Part shown: piece after piece, positions 44,304 to 52,638 of the stretch
Layout of the letters: the number at the start of each line of letters is the position of its first letter
How positions within the stretch are numbered: the first letter of the stretch is position 1
DNA from: an uncultured Bacteroidales bacterium
GTDB taxonomy: Bacteria > Bacteroidota > Bacteroidia > Bacteroidales > FEN-979
Assembly (NCBI GenBank): GCA_903887775.1
Contig: CAISRB010000011.1
Location: 62,001 to 126,000, forward strand
Reading direction: 5' to 3'
Length of the DNA: 64,000 nt
Translations under genes and position numbers: made by a program
Notes under the pieces: generated by a model
What the model was told of the DNA's origin: nothing
Seen by the model: the letters and a program-made list of their open reading frames with translations, nothing else
The model's database searches: none

Positions 44304-44711
44304 TCAGAGGTAATTGATCCTTACCGTTTGCTTCAGACCGGGATGAAGGCTGAGGGCCACCGGACAGTTTTTCGTAATATGTTCAACCAGCCTTTTTTGC
44401 TGATCGGTATATTGATTCGGTGGCAATGTGAGTTCGACGATGATCTCCCCTATGCGGCGGGGATTGTCGGCCATCACCTTGGTCACATCCCATGTAGCTC
44501 CGTCAATACTGAAGCCCTGAGTTTTTGCGGAAATTCCCATGATCGTTATCATGCAGCTTCCAAGAGCGGTCGCAACAAGGTCGGTAGGAGAAAAGAATTC
44601 CCCCTTGCCCTGGTTGTCAACGGGTGCATCGGTAACCAGGCTTGTGCCTGACTGAAGATGGGTTGCTTCGGTCCGCAGATCACCCCGGTATGTTGAATGG
44701 ACTGTTGTCAT
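44304..44711 (-). CDS. OsmC-family protein
   Basis: Small thiol peroxidase-like protein of the OsmC/Ohr superfamily, 135 residues, usually acting on organic hydroperoxides. The two redox cysteines are present: Cys53 in ATALGSCMITIMG and Cys116 in ITKNCPVALSLHPGL. The N-terminal STYRGDLRTEATH and FFSPTDLVATAL fit the YhfA-like/OsmC group. It ends 12 bases after the rpoD stop on the other strand and starts 10 bases downstream of the second Memo gene's stop, so it is probably co-transcribed with that gene. Confidence 0.93.
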   Translation of the reverse strand: MTTVHSTYRGDLRTEATHLQSGTSLVTDAPVDNQGKGEFFSPTDLVATALGSCMITIMGISAKTQGFSIDGATWDVTKVMADNPRRIGEIIVELTLPPNQYTDQQKRLVEHITKNCPVALSLHPGLKQTVRINYL

Positions 44712-44721
44712 ATGTGTTATT

Positions 44722-45819
44722 TTAACGGTAACCTATCGCTGAATATCCCACCCAGTGTTTGATGGTTGCTTTTGCAGTAGTTCCCATTTTAATGTCATTA
44801 ACGGGGATTGGTTTTTCACTGATGGATGTGGAATACCCTATAAGCGTCCCCAACGATGACATTGAATGGAGTGAATTCTCAAGTTGCATAAGTGTCAGAA
44901 GCCCGAAAGGGACGGAATATCTTCCGCACCAGGTCCATTTGTAAGTATGATAATTAGTGTCCTGGACCGTGTATTGTGTGAATGCCTGCACTTTCTTTTC
45001 GGTGACCTGCCCCAGCAAGCTGTTTCGCATAATTTCATATTCATGATCGACAGCCTTGTAAAACCCCACTGTGTCGCAGCCATAAAATGCGTAGTCGGAA
45101 CCTCCCCAGTCTTCACATCCATAATGGACCGCATCAGTTGAAATGACAATTGCATAATCCCTGCCGATCTGAAGGTTACGCTCATTGTACTGGCTAAGGT
45201 TATATAATGCATCGGCCAGGCCTGACGATAAGTTCTTCATCGTTGAAAATGACATGGCCGGTATCAGAATTGAGATAATTTCGACTTTTTTATTGTAATA
45301 CTGCAGGAAAGGGATGATGGCTTCCACAGAATGTTCTGCGCCCTGAAGACTGTCGCTGACAATATATGAAGACCTCGGCAGTTTGTTCATTATGGATTCT
45401 CTTAAAGCTGAAACTTTGACCGGACCATAAGGACCCTGCCAGTAATCATAGCTGTCGAACACCATGCGTCCTTCAATATTAAACTTTTTCGCCTTATGGG
45501 CTACACCAAGCAGGATCACCGTCCCTGCCTTTATATTTCTGAGAACTGCCGGGTAAAGCCAGCCCACATAAGTATAATCATCATGAGGGCTGACCGCCAG
45601 TTTCCATGACATGTATTTTTGTATGTTGCCGTTGTCAAGGGCTTCGTTCATTTTCATTCCCTGCAGCCTTTCTATCCTTTTCATGATTGAATCCATCTGC
45701 CAGGACCGGGTTGCAAATCCCACGGGGTCGACCTGCTTTCGGATGCGTGCTGCAGGGCTGCCGCTTAGGAGAACAATCAGAACAGAAACTGAAACAATAA
45801 TATTTAATATTGATTTCAT
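44722..45819 (-). CDS. second Memo-family protein (AmmeMemoRadiSam B), predicted exported
   Basis: A 365-residue protein with a clear signal peptide-like start (SILNIIVSVSVLIVLLSGSPA) and a divergent Memo domain at about 72-330. It keeps the five probable metal ligands of the family: His79 (SPHDDYTYVG), His108 (GVAHKAK), Asp229 and His232 (STDAVHYG) and Cys298 (WCGRYS), plus the AEHSVEAIIPFLQYY motif. It has no AMMECR1 domain. It is about 7.5 kb from the Memo-AMMECR1 fusion and seems to share a transcript with the OsmC gene. Family function is unknown; a metal-dependent redox or hydrolytic role is inference only. Confidence 0.85.
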   Translation of the reverse strand: MKSILNIIVSVSVLIVLLSGSPAARIRKQVDPVGFATRSWQMDSIMKRIERLQGMKMNEALDNGNIQKYMSWKLAVSPHDDYTYVGWLYPAVLRNIKAGTVILLGVAHKAKKFNIEGRMVFDSYDYWQGPYGPVKVSALRESIMNKLPRSSYIVSDSLQGAEHSVEAIIPFLQYYNKKVEIISILIPAMSFSTMKNLSSGLADALYNLSQYNERNLQIGRDYAIVISTDAVHYGCEDWGGSDYAFYGCDTVGFYKAVDHEYEIMRNSLLGQVTEKKVQAFTQYTVQDTNYHTYKWTWCGRYSVPFGLLTLMQLENSLHSMSSLGTLIGYSTSISEKPIPVNDIKMGTTAKATIKHWVGYSAIGYR

Positions 45820-45892
45820 ACTTGTTTGGATATTAAGGATATTTTTGCAGCCTGAGAATTACTCAAATTCAATGTAAAATTAGCATATCCCC

Positions 45893-46645
45893 ATGAATAA
45901 AGGAATTAATGGCTCTCCTTTTCTTGAGAATCAGCACAATTTTCGCTCTCTGGAAGGAATTCAGGCTCAAAGCGGAAAGAAGTTCAGGAAGAACATGGTA
46001 TATCGCAGCGGCAGCCTGGATAAATTAAGCAAAGCCGACATCCGCAAACTGGAGGAAATCGGCCTTGCACTGGTGATCGATTTTCGCACCGACAGGGAAA
46101 TAGCTTCATTTCCAAGTGCAAAAATCCCTTCAGTTCAGAAGACAATCAGGATCAGTATTTCCGATGAAGCAAGGGACAAAACAATGGAGCTGTTAAACCG
46201 GAATGACGCTGAAGGACTTGAGAAAGTCCTGGTTTCCGATTACAGCAGGATGATACGCAATGACAGCGAGCGCTTCGCTGAGTTTTTCAGAACCTTGGAA
46301 CAAACCACCGAATATCCCCTCGTGTATCATTGTGCAGCAGGGAAAGACCGTACGGGCTTAGCAAGTGTTCTGCTGCTTTCAGCGCTTGGTGTCGATCCCG
46401 GTATTGTGGAACAGGACTATTTCCTGAGTAATTTACGCCTGAAATCCTTTATTGATCGTCTCATCGGGAAAGCCACGGAACAAGGCAGGGATGGTGAGAT
46501 TCTAAGGCCGATCATGGAGGTGAGATCTGAATACCTGCATGCGGCCCTGGATGAGATTGACCGTTCTTTCGGGGGAATGGACAATTATCTCTCCGGGGTT
46601 CTGAAAGCTGATAAAGATCTTCTGAAAGCAAAATTCCTGGAATGA
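45893..46645 (+). CDS. tyrosine-protein phosphatase (PTP/DSP-like)
   Basis: A 250-residue phosphatase of the cysteine-based, LpPTP/Y-phosphatase2 group. The signature C-x5-R loop is HCAAGKDRTGLAS with Cys147 as nucleophile, preceded by LVIDFRTDREI as the general-acid region and NFRSLEGI and MVYRSGSLDKLS at the N-terminus, the typical start of this family. No signal peptide, so it is cytoplasmic. It diverges from the second Memo gene. The physiological substrate is unknown; some family members act on phosphoinositides rather than tyrosine phosphate. Confidence 0.92.
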   Translation: MNKGINGSPFLENQHNFRSLEGIQAQSGKKFRKNMVYRSGSLDKLSKADIRKLEEIGLALVIDFRTDREIASFPSAKIPSVQKTIRISISDEARDKTMELLNRNDAEGLEKVLVSDYSRMIRNDSERFAEFFRTLEQTTEYPLVYHCAAGKDRTGLASVLLLSALGVDPGIVEQDYFLSNLRLKSFIDRLIGKATEQGRDGEILRPIMEVRSEYLHAALDEIDRSFGGMDNYLSGVLKADKDLLKAKFLE

Positions 46646-46694
46646 TCCAACGTTAAAAGAAATTTTGTCTGAGACCGGCGGTTGCTGTTGTTAA

Positions 46695-47402
46695 CTATTC
46701 CTGAACAGGCAGAATTTTCAGCCTGTAGCCTACGCCGGGCTCGGTGATGAGCAGCTCGGGCACCGAAGGGTCGTTCTCGATTTTTTTACGAAGCTGGGCG
46801 ATGTGTACTCTTAATATCTGTGCATTATCTGCATAGGGAGCGCTCCAGATTTCACGACTGATATAGGAATGGGTAAGTACTTTTCCTGCATTCCTGATAA
46901 AAATCAGTAACAGTGAATATTCTGTTGCAGTAAGTTTTATCTCTTCTTTGTTCAGCCTGGAAACCCTGCTGTTAATATCAATTTCAAGACCTCCTGACCT
47001 GAATACGGGAGATTCGTCCATTCTCAGGGAATGACGTATTGCAACCCTGATTCTGGCAAGCAGTTCACCCGCGTTGAAGGGTTTTGTAACATAATCATCA
47101 GCTCCCGAATCCAGGGCATCGATCATGACCGATTCTGAATCCTGCACTGTGAGTACGATGACGGGTACTGCCGACCACTCACGCAGCTGGCGCAGCAGGC
47201 TCAGGCCGCTTTCGTCGGGAAGGCCGAGGTCAAGCAGGATCACATCAGGATGGTTCATTGTAACGGCAAGCATGCCTTCTTTGGCAGAAGATGCTTCGAA
47301 CACTTTGTATTCGTTTGTTTCCAGTGTCATTCTGAGAAGACGCCTTATCTGTGCCTCGTCATCAATAATGAGGACTTTATATTTTATTTTGCTTTTCTCC
47401 AT
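46695..47402 (-). CDS. KdpE-like OmpR-family response regulator
   Basis: A 235-residue DNA-binding response regulator. The receiver has the acidic pair DDE at 14-16, phosphoacceptor Asp58 (VILLDLGLPDE), and KPF near residue 107 with FNAGELLARIR; the C-terminal winged helix is OmpR type (LTATEYSLLLIFIRNAGKVLTHSYI, QILRVHIAQLRKKIE, EPGVGYRL). It is closest in style to KdpE. Its start lies one base after the stop of the histidine kinase gene, so the two are translated from one message. No kdpFABC genes are within this window. Confidence 0.93.
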   Translation of the reverse strand: MEKSKIKYKVLIIDDEAQIRRLLRMTLETNEYKVFEASSAKEGMLAVTMNHPDVILLDLGLPDESGLSLLRQLREWSAVPVIVLTVQDSESVMIDALDSGADDYVTKPFNAGELLARIRVAIRHSLRMDESPVFRSGGLEIDINSRVSRLNKEEIKLTATEYSLLLIFIRNAGKVLTHSYISREIWSAPYADNAQILRVHIAQLRKKIENDPSVPELLITEPGVGYRLKILPVQE

Positions 47403-47403
47403 G

Positions 47404-48933
47404 TCACTCCTCTGTTTTTAATATAATTGTAATTTTAAAACCTCCCTCCGGGTCATTCAAAGCCCTGATAAATCCTCCGTGTGCTTCAACGAAAGCACGT
47501 GAAATAGCCAGCCCCAGTCCTGTCCCTCCGCTTTTCGAGCCGGGAACCCTGTAAAATTTTTCGAACAGGTGGCTGAGGTTTTCTTCCGGAACACCGGGGC
47601 CATGATCCCTGATGGTTAACGATACCATCCCGGCCGGATCATTCACAGCGCTGATAACGATACTCGTCCCGGCCGGAGTATACATGATTGCATTTCTCAG
47701 AATATTCACCAGGACTTGCCTCAGCAGGCTGATATCGGCTTTGATCAGCGACAGGTTATCGGGCATCATGATGTTCAGCCTGTGGCCTTTAGTTTCGCTT
47801 TTCAGATCCTTCACGACCAGGCCTGCCAGATCGGCTAAGTCGCAATATTGGAGGTTGAGTTTCAGCAAACCTGATTCTATTCTCGACATGTCCAGAATAT
47901 TCTCCACAAGGTTATCCAGCCTGGTCGATGCGGATTCGAGTTCCATGCATATCTGCTTTCTTTTTTCAGGCTCGGAAGAAGTTCTTAAATCATTGAGATT
48001 ATCAACTGCTGCTGATATTATAGCGATCGGTGTGCGAAGTTCGTGGGAGACGCTGTTTAAAACAGCCTGGAACAGCTTCTCAGAATGGTCGAGCAAGCCT
48101 TTTTCCATAGCGGCTTCAATGTTGATTTCCCGTCCAAGGGTAGATGCGATGATAGTAATGAGGGACTTTAATAGTATCATTTTATCTTCATCCGACTGAA
48201 TGTCAGGACTTAAAACAATCCCGATAATTCCAATTATCTCACGGGGATCATGCAGGGGGAAATAAAACAATCCCTGGGGATTTGCTTTTGGCTCATCCGG
48301 CGTTCCTGTGCTTGCATCCAAAAACAGGTTGGCTGCAAAGTGGGCGCCGGCAGCACAGTGCAATGCAACGTTGCCATATGGCACAGTCGACAGGCTGCGG
48401 CTATTCCTGTCCTTGAGATAGATCACAGCTTCATTCCCGAAATATTTCTTAAGACCTTCTCCCGAAATCCCGATGACTTCAGAAATTGATTTGGCGTTAT
48501 TCATCGATTCGAGAAAATTATACAGGATTGTGAGCCTTTCCTGGCTGTTCTGAAGCACGGTCCGGCTTTTTCGTACTCTCGTTATCAGGATTACAAAAAC
48601 AATTCCAACAAGGAGATCGGCAATGTTGGCAAACAAATCTTCAATGTGATGGATGGTAAAGGTAAAGAGAGGTTGCTGAAAAAAATAGTCCCATATCAAA
48701 ACATTCAGGATTGCTGCGACCATCAATGGCCATCTCCCTAAAAACAGGGCCAGAAGAGCAACAACCATCAGCAGGATAAGCCCGATGCTGACAATTCCAA
48801 TGACATGGGTGAGAGGGAAACAGATTGCTGCTGTTATTGCAATAGCAAGGAATGCAATGAGGTATTCACTGAAATCGGACCGTGAGGAATATCTTGAAAT
48901 ATTGGCCCTGATCATATGTAAAACATTTCTCAT
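47404..48933 (-). CDS. KdpD-like sensor histidine kinase lacking the N-terminal KdpD/Usp domains
   Basis: A 509-residue membrane kinase. Residues 22-120 are the four-helix DUF4118 membrane domain of KdpD (EYLIAFLAIAITAAICFPL, LNVLIWDYFFQQPLFTF); about 135-270 is a GAF-like domain (ITRVRKSRTVLQNSQERL before it, FGNEAVIYLKDRNSRSL); His297 is in SVSHELRTPIAI; and the ATPase domain has NILRNAIMYTPAG, IRDHGPGVPEENL and GTGLGLAISRAF. E. coli KdpD carries about 380 more residues at the N-terminus (KdpD sensor and Usp domains that respond to K+ and cyclic-di-AMP), which are missing here. It is upstream of and coupled to the KdpE-like gene. Confidence 0.9.
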   Translation of the reverse strand: MRNVLHMIRANISRYSSRSDFSEYLIAFLAIAITAAICFPLTHVIGIVSIGLILLMVVALLALFLGRWPLMVAAILNVLIWDYFFQQPLFTFTIHHIEDLFANIADLLVGIVFVILITRVRKSRTVLQNSQERLTILYNFLESMNNAKSISEVIGISGEGLKKYFGNEAVIYLKDRNSRSLSTVPYGNVALHCAAGAHFAANLFLDASTGTPDEPKANPQGLFYFPLHDPREIIGIIGIVLSPDIQSDEDKMILLKSLITIIASTLGREINIEAAMEKGLLDHSEKLFQAVLNSVSHELRTPIAIISAAVDNLNDLRTSSEPEKRKQICMELESASTRLDNLVENILDMSRIESGLLKLNLQYCDLADLAGLVVKDLKSETKGHRLNIMMPDNLSLIKADISLLRQVLVNILRNAIMYTPAGTSIVISAVNDPAGMVSLTIRDHGPGVPEENLSHLFEKFYRVPGSKSGGTGLGLAISRAFVEAHGGFIRALNDPEGGFKITIILKTEE

Positions 48934-49143
48934 TCAAACCTAATAATAAATTTTCAGACTGAGGTTATAAAAATACAAGGCAGGGTCCTTTTTAGGGCAT
49001 GCAAAGAAAATCAAATTAATATAAATTGCTGATAAATTTATTACCCTGCAGTATAAAGATTTGGTAAAGCAGAACCTGTAATTGTTTCAATATTCCCGTC
49101 CCGCTGATTTTTTTTCTATCTTTAACTCGTCATCCTGTAAATA
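48934..49143. promoter_or_regulatory. divergent gap between the sensor kinase and a lipoprotein gene
   Basis: A 210-base AT-rich gap with no gene. On the plus strand TATCTTTA (49117-49124) is one mismatch from TAnnTTTG and lies 20 bases before the lipoprotein ATG. No matching -33 box or operator repeat was found on either strand. Confidence 0.3.
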
Positions 49144-50220
49144 ATGACGATGCAAAAGGTTTTCTGGCATTTCTTTTTGATTACTCTTTCACTTCTCCTT
49201 GCAAACGGTTGTAAAAAGAGTGACAACCAGGCTGTGTCACCCAATTATTATGCCGGAGCAGGTACCGCCGGTGATGTTCTCTCATTCGTCGTAAATGAAA
49301 GCCTGATGAATTATTCTGTTTACAATGAATCGAATAAACTATACGATAACGGGTCCTTTACCATATACTCAAATGAACTGAACGGACTTTATAAGGTCTA
49401 TGCCCAGGGAGCATTTTATTACGCAGTTGAGATACCCGGCATGGTATTCACCGGGAATTTTCCAACAGCCCGGCTGAACAGCAATCTTTCTTTCAGCATC
49501 AGCCAGCAGGCAAATGGCAGCAATCCTCAGATCGGCGGGAATTATGTTTACCTCCATATCAGTAATACTTCGGTAAACGGCAGTACACTGAACAGGGAAT
49601 GGGGCATTCTTACGATATCAGCTGACGGAACCTGGACGAAGCAAGGTTATTGTAATGATACCGGTTCATTGCCCAAACTCATGCCTGACGAATATTCCGG
49701 AACTGTTCCTCCGGCTTATCCTGCCGATTCAGGTTTCTGGAATATCAACCCCGCGTATCCCAACATTTTTAGAATGTCTCAAACGAATTCCGCTGATATT
49801 TTAACAGGCTTCCCATTTGCCAGTGATAGCGGGGCGGTATTTATTATGGACCTGGGATACGGGCATGGATTTTTAGCAGGGCTTAAAATCCTTGACGGAG
49901 ACCAGAACAGGATAAAAGGAAATTACGGCTATGCCGATGTGATGTATAACGCGGCTACGGGAGGAGGAAAATTTGCCGTTAATGACAGCTCATATAATGT
50001 TGAATGGTGGAGAGCTGATTCCTATTCTAAAGTCAAAAACGGCCTTTTCGGCAACCTGAGCCAGACCGCTGTCCTGAAGAACGTTTACTATTCGAAGGAT
50101 GTAGTATTTAGTGGTGACACAGTGAATTTTTATGCTGTGACATCCGGTCCCTATTTCATCGAATTCCAGTTCCGAAATAACAAATTCAGATCTTATGGCC
50201 TGGGGGCCCGGCTGCCATAA
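49144..50220 (+). CDS. lipoprotein of unknown function
   Basis: I do not recognise this 358-residue protein. It has a lipoprotein signal (LITLSLLLANGC, Cys 23, then KKSDNQ). A second ATG two codons on is equally possible as the start. The mature part is beta-rich with repeated Tyr, Asn and Gly, for example FTIYSNELNGLYKVYAQG, NPQIGGNYVYLHISNTSVNG and GNYGYADVMYNAATGGGKF, the style of a surface beta-sandwich or propeller. No catalytic motif is visible. It stands alone, converging with the PEP-synthase-like gene on the right with 14 bases between. Confidence 0.75.
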   Translation: MTMQKVFWHFFLITLSLLLANGCKKSDNQAVSPNYYAGAGTAGDVLSFVVNESLMNYSVYNESNKLYDNGSFTIYSNELNGLYKVYAQGAFYYAVEIPGMVFTGNFPTARLNSNLSFSISQQANGSNPQIGGNYVYLHISNTSVNGSTLNREWGILTISADGTWTKQGYCNDTGSLPKLMPDEYSGTVPPAYPADSGFWNINPAYPNIFRMSQTNSADILTGFPFASDSGAVFIMDLGYGHGFLAGLKILDGDQNRIKGNYGYADVMYNAATGGGKFAVNDSSYNVEWWRADSYSKVKNGLFGNLSQTAVLKNVYYSKDVVFSGDTVNFYAVTSGPYFIEFQFRNNKFRSYGLGARLP

Positions 50221-50234
50221 CCCTGAGATTTTGT

Positions 50235-52622
50235 TCAGATCTTTTCTATTAAGCCTCTCTCCCCGTCAAGCCTTATCCGGTCGCCGGTCTTAAACAGTTT
50301 TTTTGCACCCTTAGCGGCAACAACAGCAGGGATGCCATACTCCCGGGCAACAACGGCCCCATGTGACAATGGGCTCCCAATCTCGGTGATCAGACCGGAG
50401 ATAATACTGAAATAAGGAGTCCATCCTATATCGGTGAAAGAAGCAACCATGATCTCGCCTTCCTTCAGTTGCTCGGCATCTTCAAGTGTATGAATTATCC
50501 TTACGGTCGCTTCAACAACTCCGCTGCTGACCGGAATACCGGCAAGCTGGCCTTCTTTAAGTTCGAATGATTGCTCTTCTTCAAGAGGTTCCGGTATGCC
50601 AAAGCTTATCTCTTCGAACACCAGTTTGTCTGTATCGGCAAGGAGTTCACGCCTTCTTGCAGCTTTCATTTTCCAGCCTGCATCTTTATCTGCAATCAGC
50701 CTGCCAAGCTCCTCATGCGTGAGAAAATACACCTGGTCAGGATCGTCAAGCAGCTGTTCGGAAACCAGTGTCAAAGCCAGTGCATTGTATCCTCTGCGGA
50801 TGGTATCCACCATCTTAATCGAAAGTGCTTTGGTTATTTCACGCCTGGCGACAGCTTTCCTTGCTGTGGCTATCATGGAACGCAGAATGATCCTCGTTGC
50901 CGGCCTGAGCTTGCTCAAAGCAAGAGTAATTTCTTTTTTTGTATCGTGTGACATATGCCTGACTTCGCCTGCTTTTACCCGGGTCTGAAGGATCTGGATG
51001 AGCTGGGAGGGTTTCTCGGCCCAGGTTTTCTCTCTAAGTTCGGCTTCCCTTACACAACGGTGGCCATGGCGTTCAAGAAAAAGCCTGAACTGTTCGCTGA
51101 CTTCTTCGGGAGCCTTTTTTTCAAGCATTTCAAGTGCTTCTGCGGAAGTGGCCAGTATGAATTTCTCACAGAACTCTTTGTGAGAACGGATCATCCTTCC
51201 AAACCGCTCGAGTGTTTTCACTGCATCAGCACTCTCAATCTCAGGAATATCGAGGAGAAGCATCGTGGCAATATGGTGGTCAGCGGCCCCGGGCCTTCGT
51301 TTATCCCCTGTCATGATCCTCATAAAGGCTGAATACATGGTTCCGCTTTGTGCCGATGCCATAATGTGGTGGCCGAATCCTGTTCCCAGCTGAATCCTTC
51401 CTTCTTCCAGTTTTTTATGCAGTTCAGCAGCCGGCAGTGATATGTCGATGTGGAAACCGGCTTCCAGGATCCTCAATTGATCCAGGTATTTGCCGGCCCA
51501 TAAGGTAGTAGACATCTGACGGAAAAAATTCAGGACCCTGACAGGGAATGAAACATCAGGAACCGCTGTGAGCCCGTCGAATATTTTCCCGCTCAGGGCA
51601 AATTGAACATCTTCCGGTTTATTTAACCATATCCTTTTCGGATAGTCCATCATATTGCTCATGTTGATGAACAAGCGGTTATAAAACATCTGGATATACC
51701 TGGGACCGACCCGGTCGCGTATACGGTATGCTCCGCCACGCTCGGCCAGCATCACCATCCCATAGTCGATGGCTTCTGCGCTCACCGAACAGGTCAGGGG
51801 GGTGGCAACCCCAGGCATCATTTCTCCAATATTGCCAAGGGTCCAGATATCATTGCTGTCTCCTTTTATAGTGTCAAGCTCGTTGAAGTGGACTTCATTC
51901 AACGCAGTGACCGGTCTTACCTGCAACCAATTCAGAATCCCTGCATTATCAATGGCCCATTCCATATCCACCGGAGCATTAAAATACGACTCGGCTTTTT
52001 TCGCTCCCTCAAGGATCTGACCGAGGAGCGATTCATCGAGGAGATGGCCATTCTTTAATATCTCTGTTTTAATATTTGATCCGCTGCGGAATATTTCATA
52101 GTGGCAGGCATCCTTTTTCCCGCTCACAAGGTCTTCGCCATGCCCGGCGATTGCATTGACAAGTATTTTATCACGACGGTTGTTAACCGGGTTAACTGAA
52201 AAAACCACTCCTGCTACCCTGGCGTCCACCATATTCTGAAGGACAACCGAGATCCTCAGGTCTGCTTCAGAAAACAGACTGCCCGTATATGCTTTTACAC
52301 GGGCTGCACTTGCCGCATCAACGCATTTAACAATTGCTGATTTGATCTCTTCGAAGGATTTAAGGTTCAGATAGGATTCAAACTGTCCCGCAAAGGAAGC
52401 CGAAAGCCCGTCCTCGCTCATCGCAGATGAACGTACCGCTTTGGGGCCGGGTCCCAGAGAGATGAGATGCCGCCGGATAGCCGAGTCCAGCAACTCCTTA
52501 GGTTCCGGCTGCAGCAACACAACTGCCTCCGGAACGTTATAACCAAGCTCTCTCAGGATCTTCAGGCCTCTTGCTTTGCCGCCTACCGGATGCCCGTCTA
52601 TTTCATGAAGCCGAAGTATCAC
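50235..52622 (-). CDS. PEP-synthase-like / RPH-type phosphotransferase
   Basis: A 795-residue protein in which an ATP-grasp domain (PPDK_N) phosphorylates a swivelling histidine domain that hands the phosphate to a third substrate. N-terminal ATP-grasp at about 1-235: LREIDGHPVGGKARGLKI-like start (LHEIDGHPVGGKARG), AVRSSAMSEDGLSASFAGQ, VVSVNPVNN and DMEWAIDN. A helical middle region follows. The phosphohistidine His754 is in SPLSHGAVVAREYGIPAV near the C-terminus. The PEP/pyruvate-binding TIM barrel of true PpsA and PPDK is absent. This order is that of rifampicin phosphotransferase and related uncharacterised enzymes, so the acceptor is unknown. It follows the CrtC-like gene after 16 bases, in one operon. 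Confidence 0.85.
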   Translation of the reverse strand: MILRLHEIDGHPVGGKARGLKILRELGYNVPEAVVLLQPEPKELLDSAIRRHLISLGPGPKAVRSSAMSEDGLSASFAGQFESYLNLKSFEEIKSAIVKCVDAASAARVKAYTGSLFSEADLRISVVLQNMVDARVAGVVFSVNPVNNRRDKILVNAIAGHGEDLVSGKKDACHYEIFRSGSNIKTEILKNGHLLDESLLGQILEGAKKAESYFNAPVDMEWAIDNAGILNWLQVRPVTALNEVHFNELDTIKGDSNDIWTLGNIGEMMPGVATPLTCSVSAEAIDYGMVMLAERGGAYRIRDRVGPRYIQMFYNRLFINMSNMMDYPKRIWLNKPEDVQFALSGKIFDGLTAVPDVSFPVRVLNFFRQMSTTLWAGKYLDQLRILEAGFHIDISLPAAELHKKLEEGRIQLGTGFGHHIMASAQSGTMYSAFMRIMTGDKRRPGAADHHIATMLLLDIPEIESADAVKTLERFGRMIRSHKEFCEKFILATSAEALEMLEKKAPEEVSEQFRLFLERHGHRCVREAELREKTWAEKPSQLIQILQTRVKAGEVRHMSHDTKKEITLALSKLRPATRIILRSMIATARKAVARREITKALSIKMVDTIRRGYNALALTLVSEQLLDDPDQVYFLTHEELGRLIADKDAGWKMKAARRRELLADTDKLVFEEISFGIPEPLEEEQSFELKEGQLAGIPVSSGVVEATVRIIHTLEDAEQLKEGEIMVASFTDIGWTPYFSIISGLITEIGSPLSHGAVVAREYGIPAVVAAKGAKKLFKTGDRIRLDGERGLIEKI

Positions 52623-52638
52623 GTATCAGATATTAGTA

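Noticed and set aside
50571-51332. Three overlapping open frames of about 125 codons on the plus strand
   Set aside because: All lie antisense to the phosphotransferase gene, overlap one another and show no domain.
50235-52622. True phosphoenolpyruvate synthase (PpsA)
   Set aside because: The pyruvate-binding TIM barrel after the His domain is absent; the phosphohistidine is 42 residues from the C-terminus.
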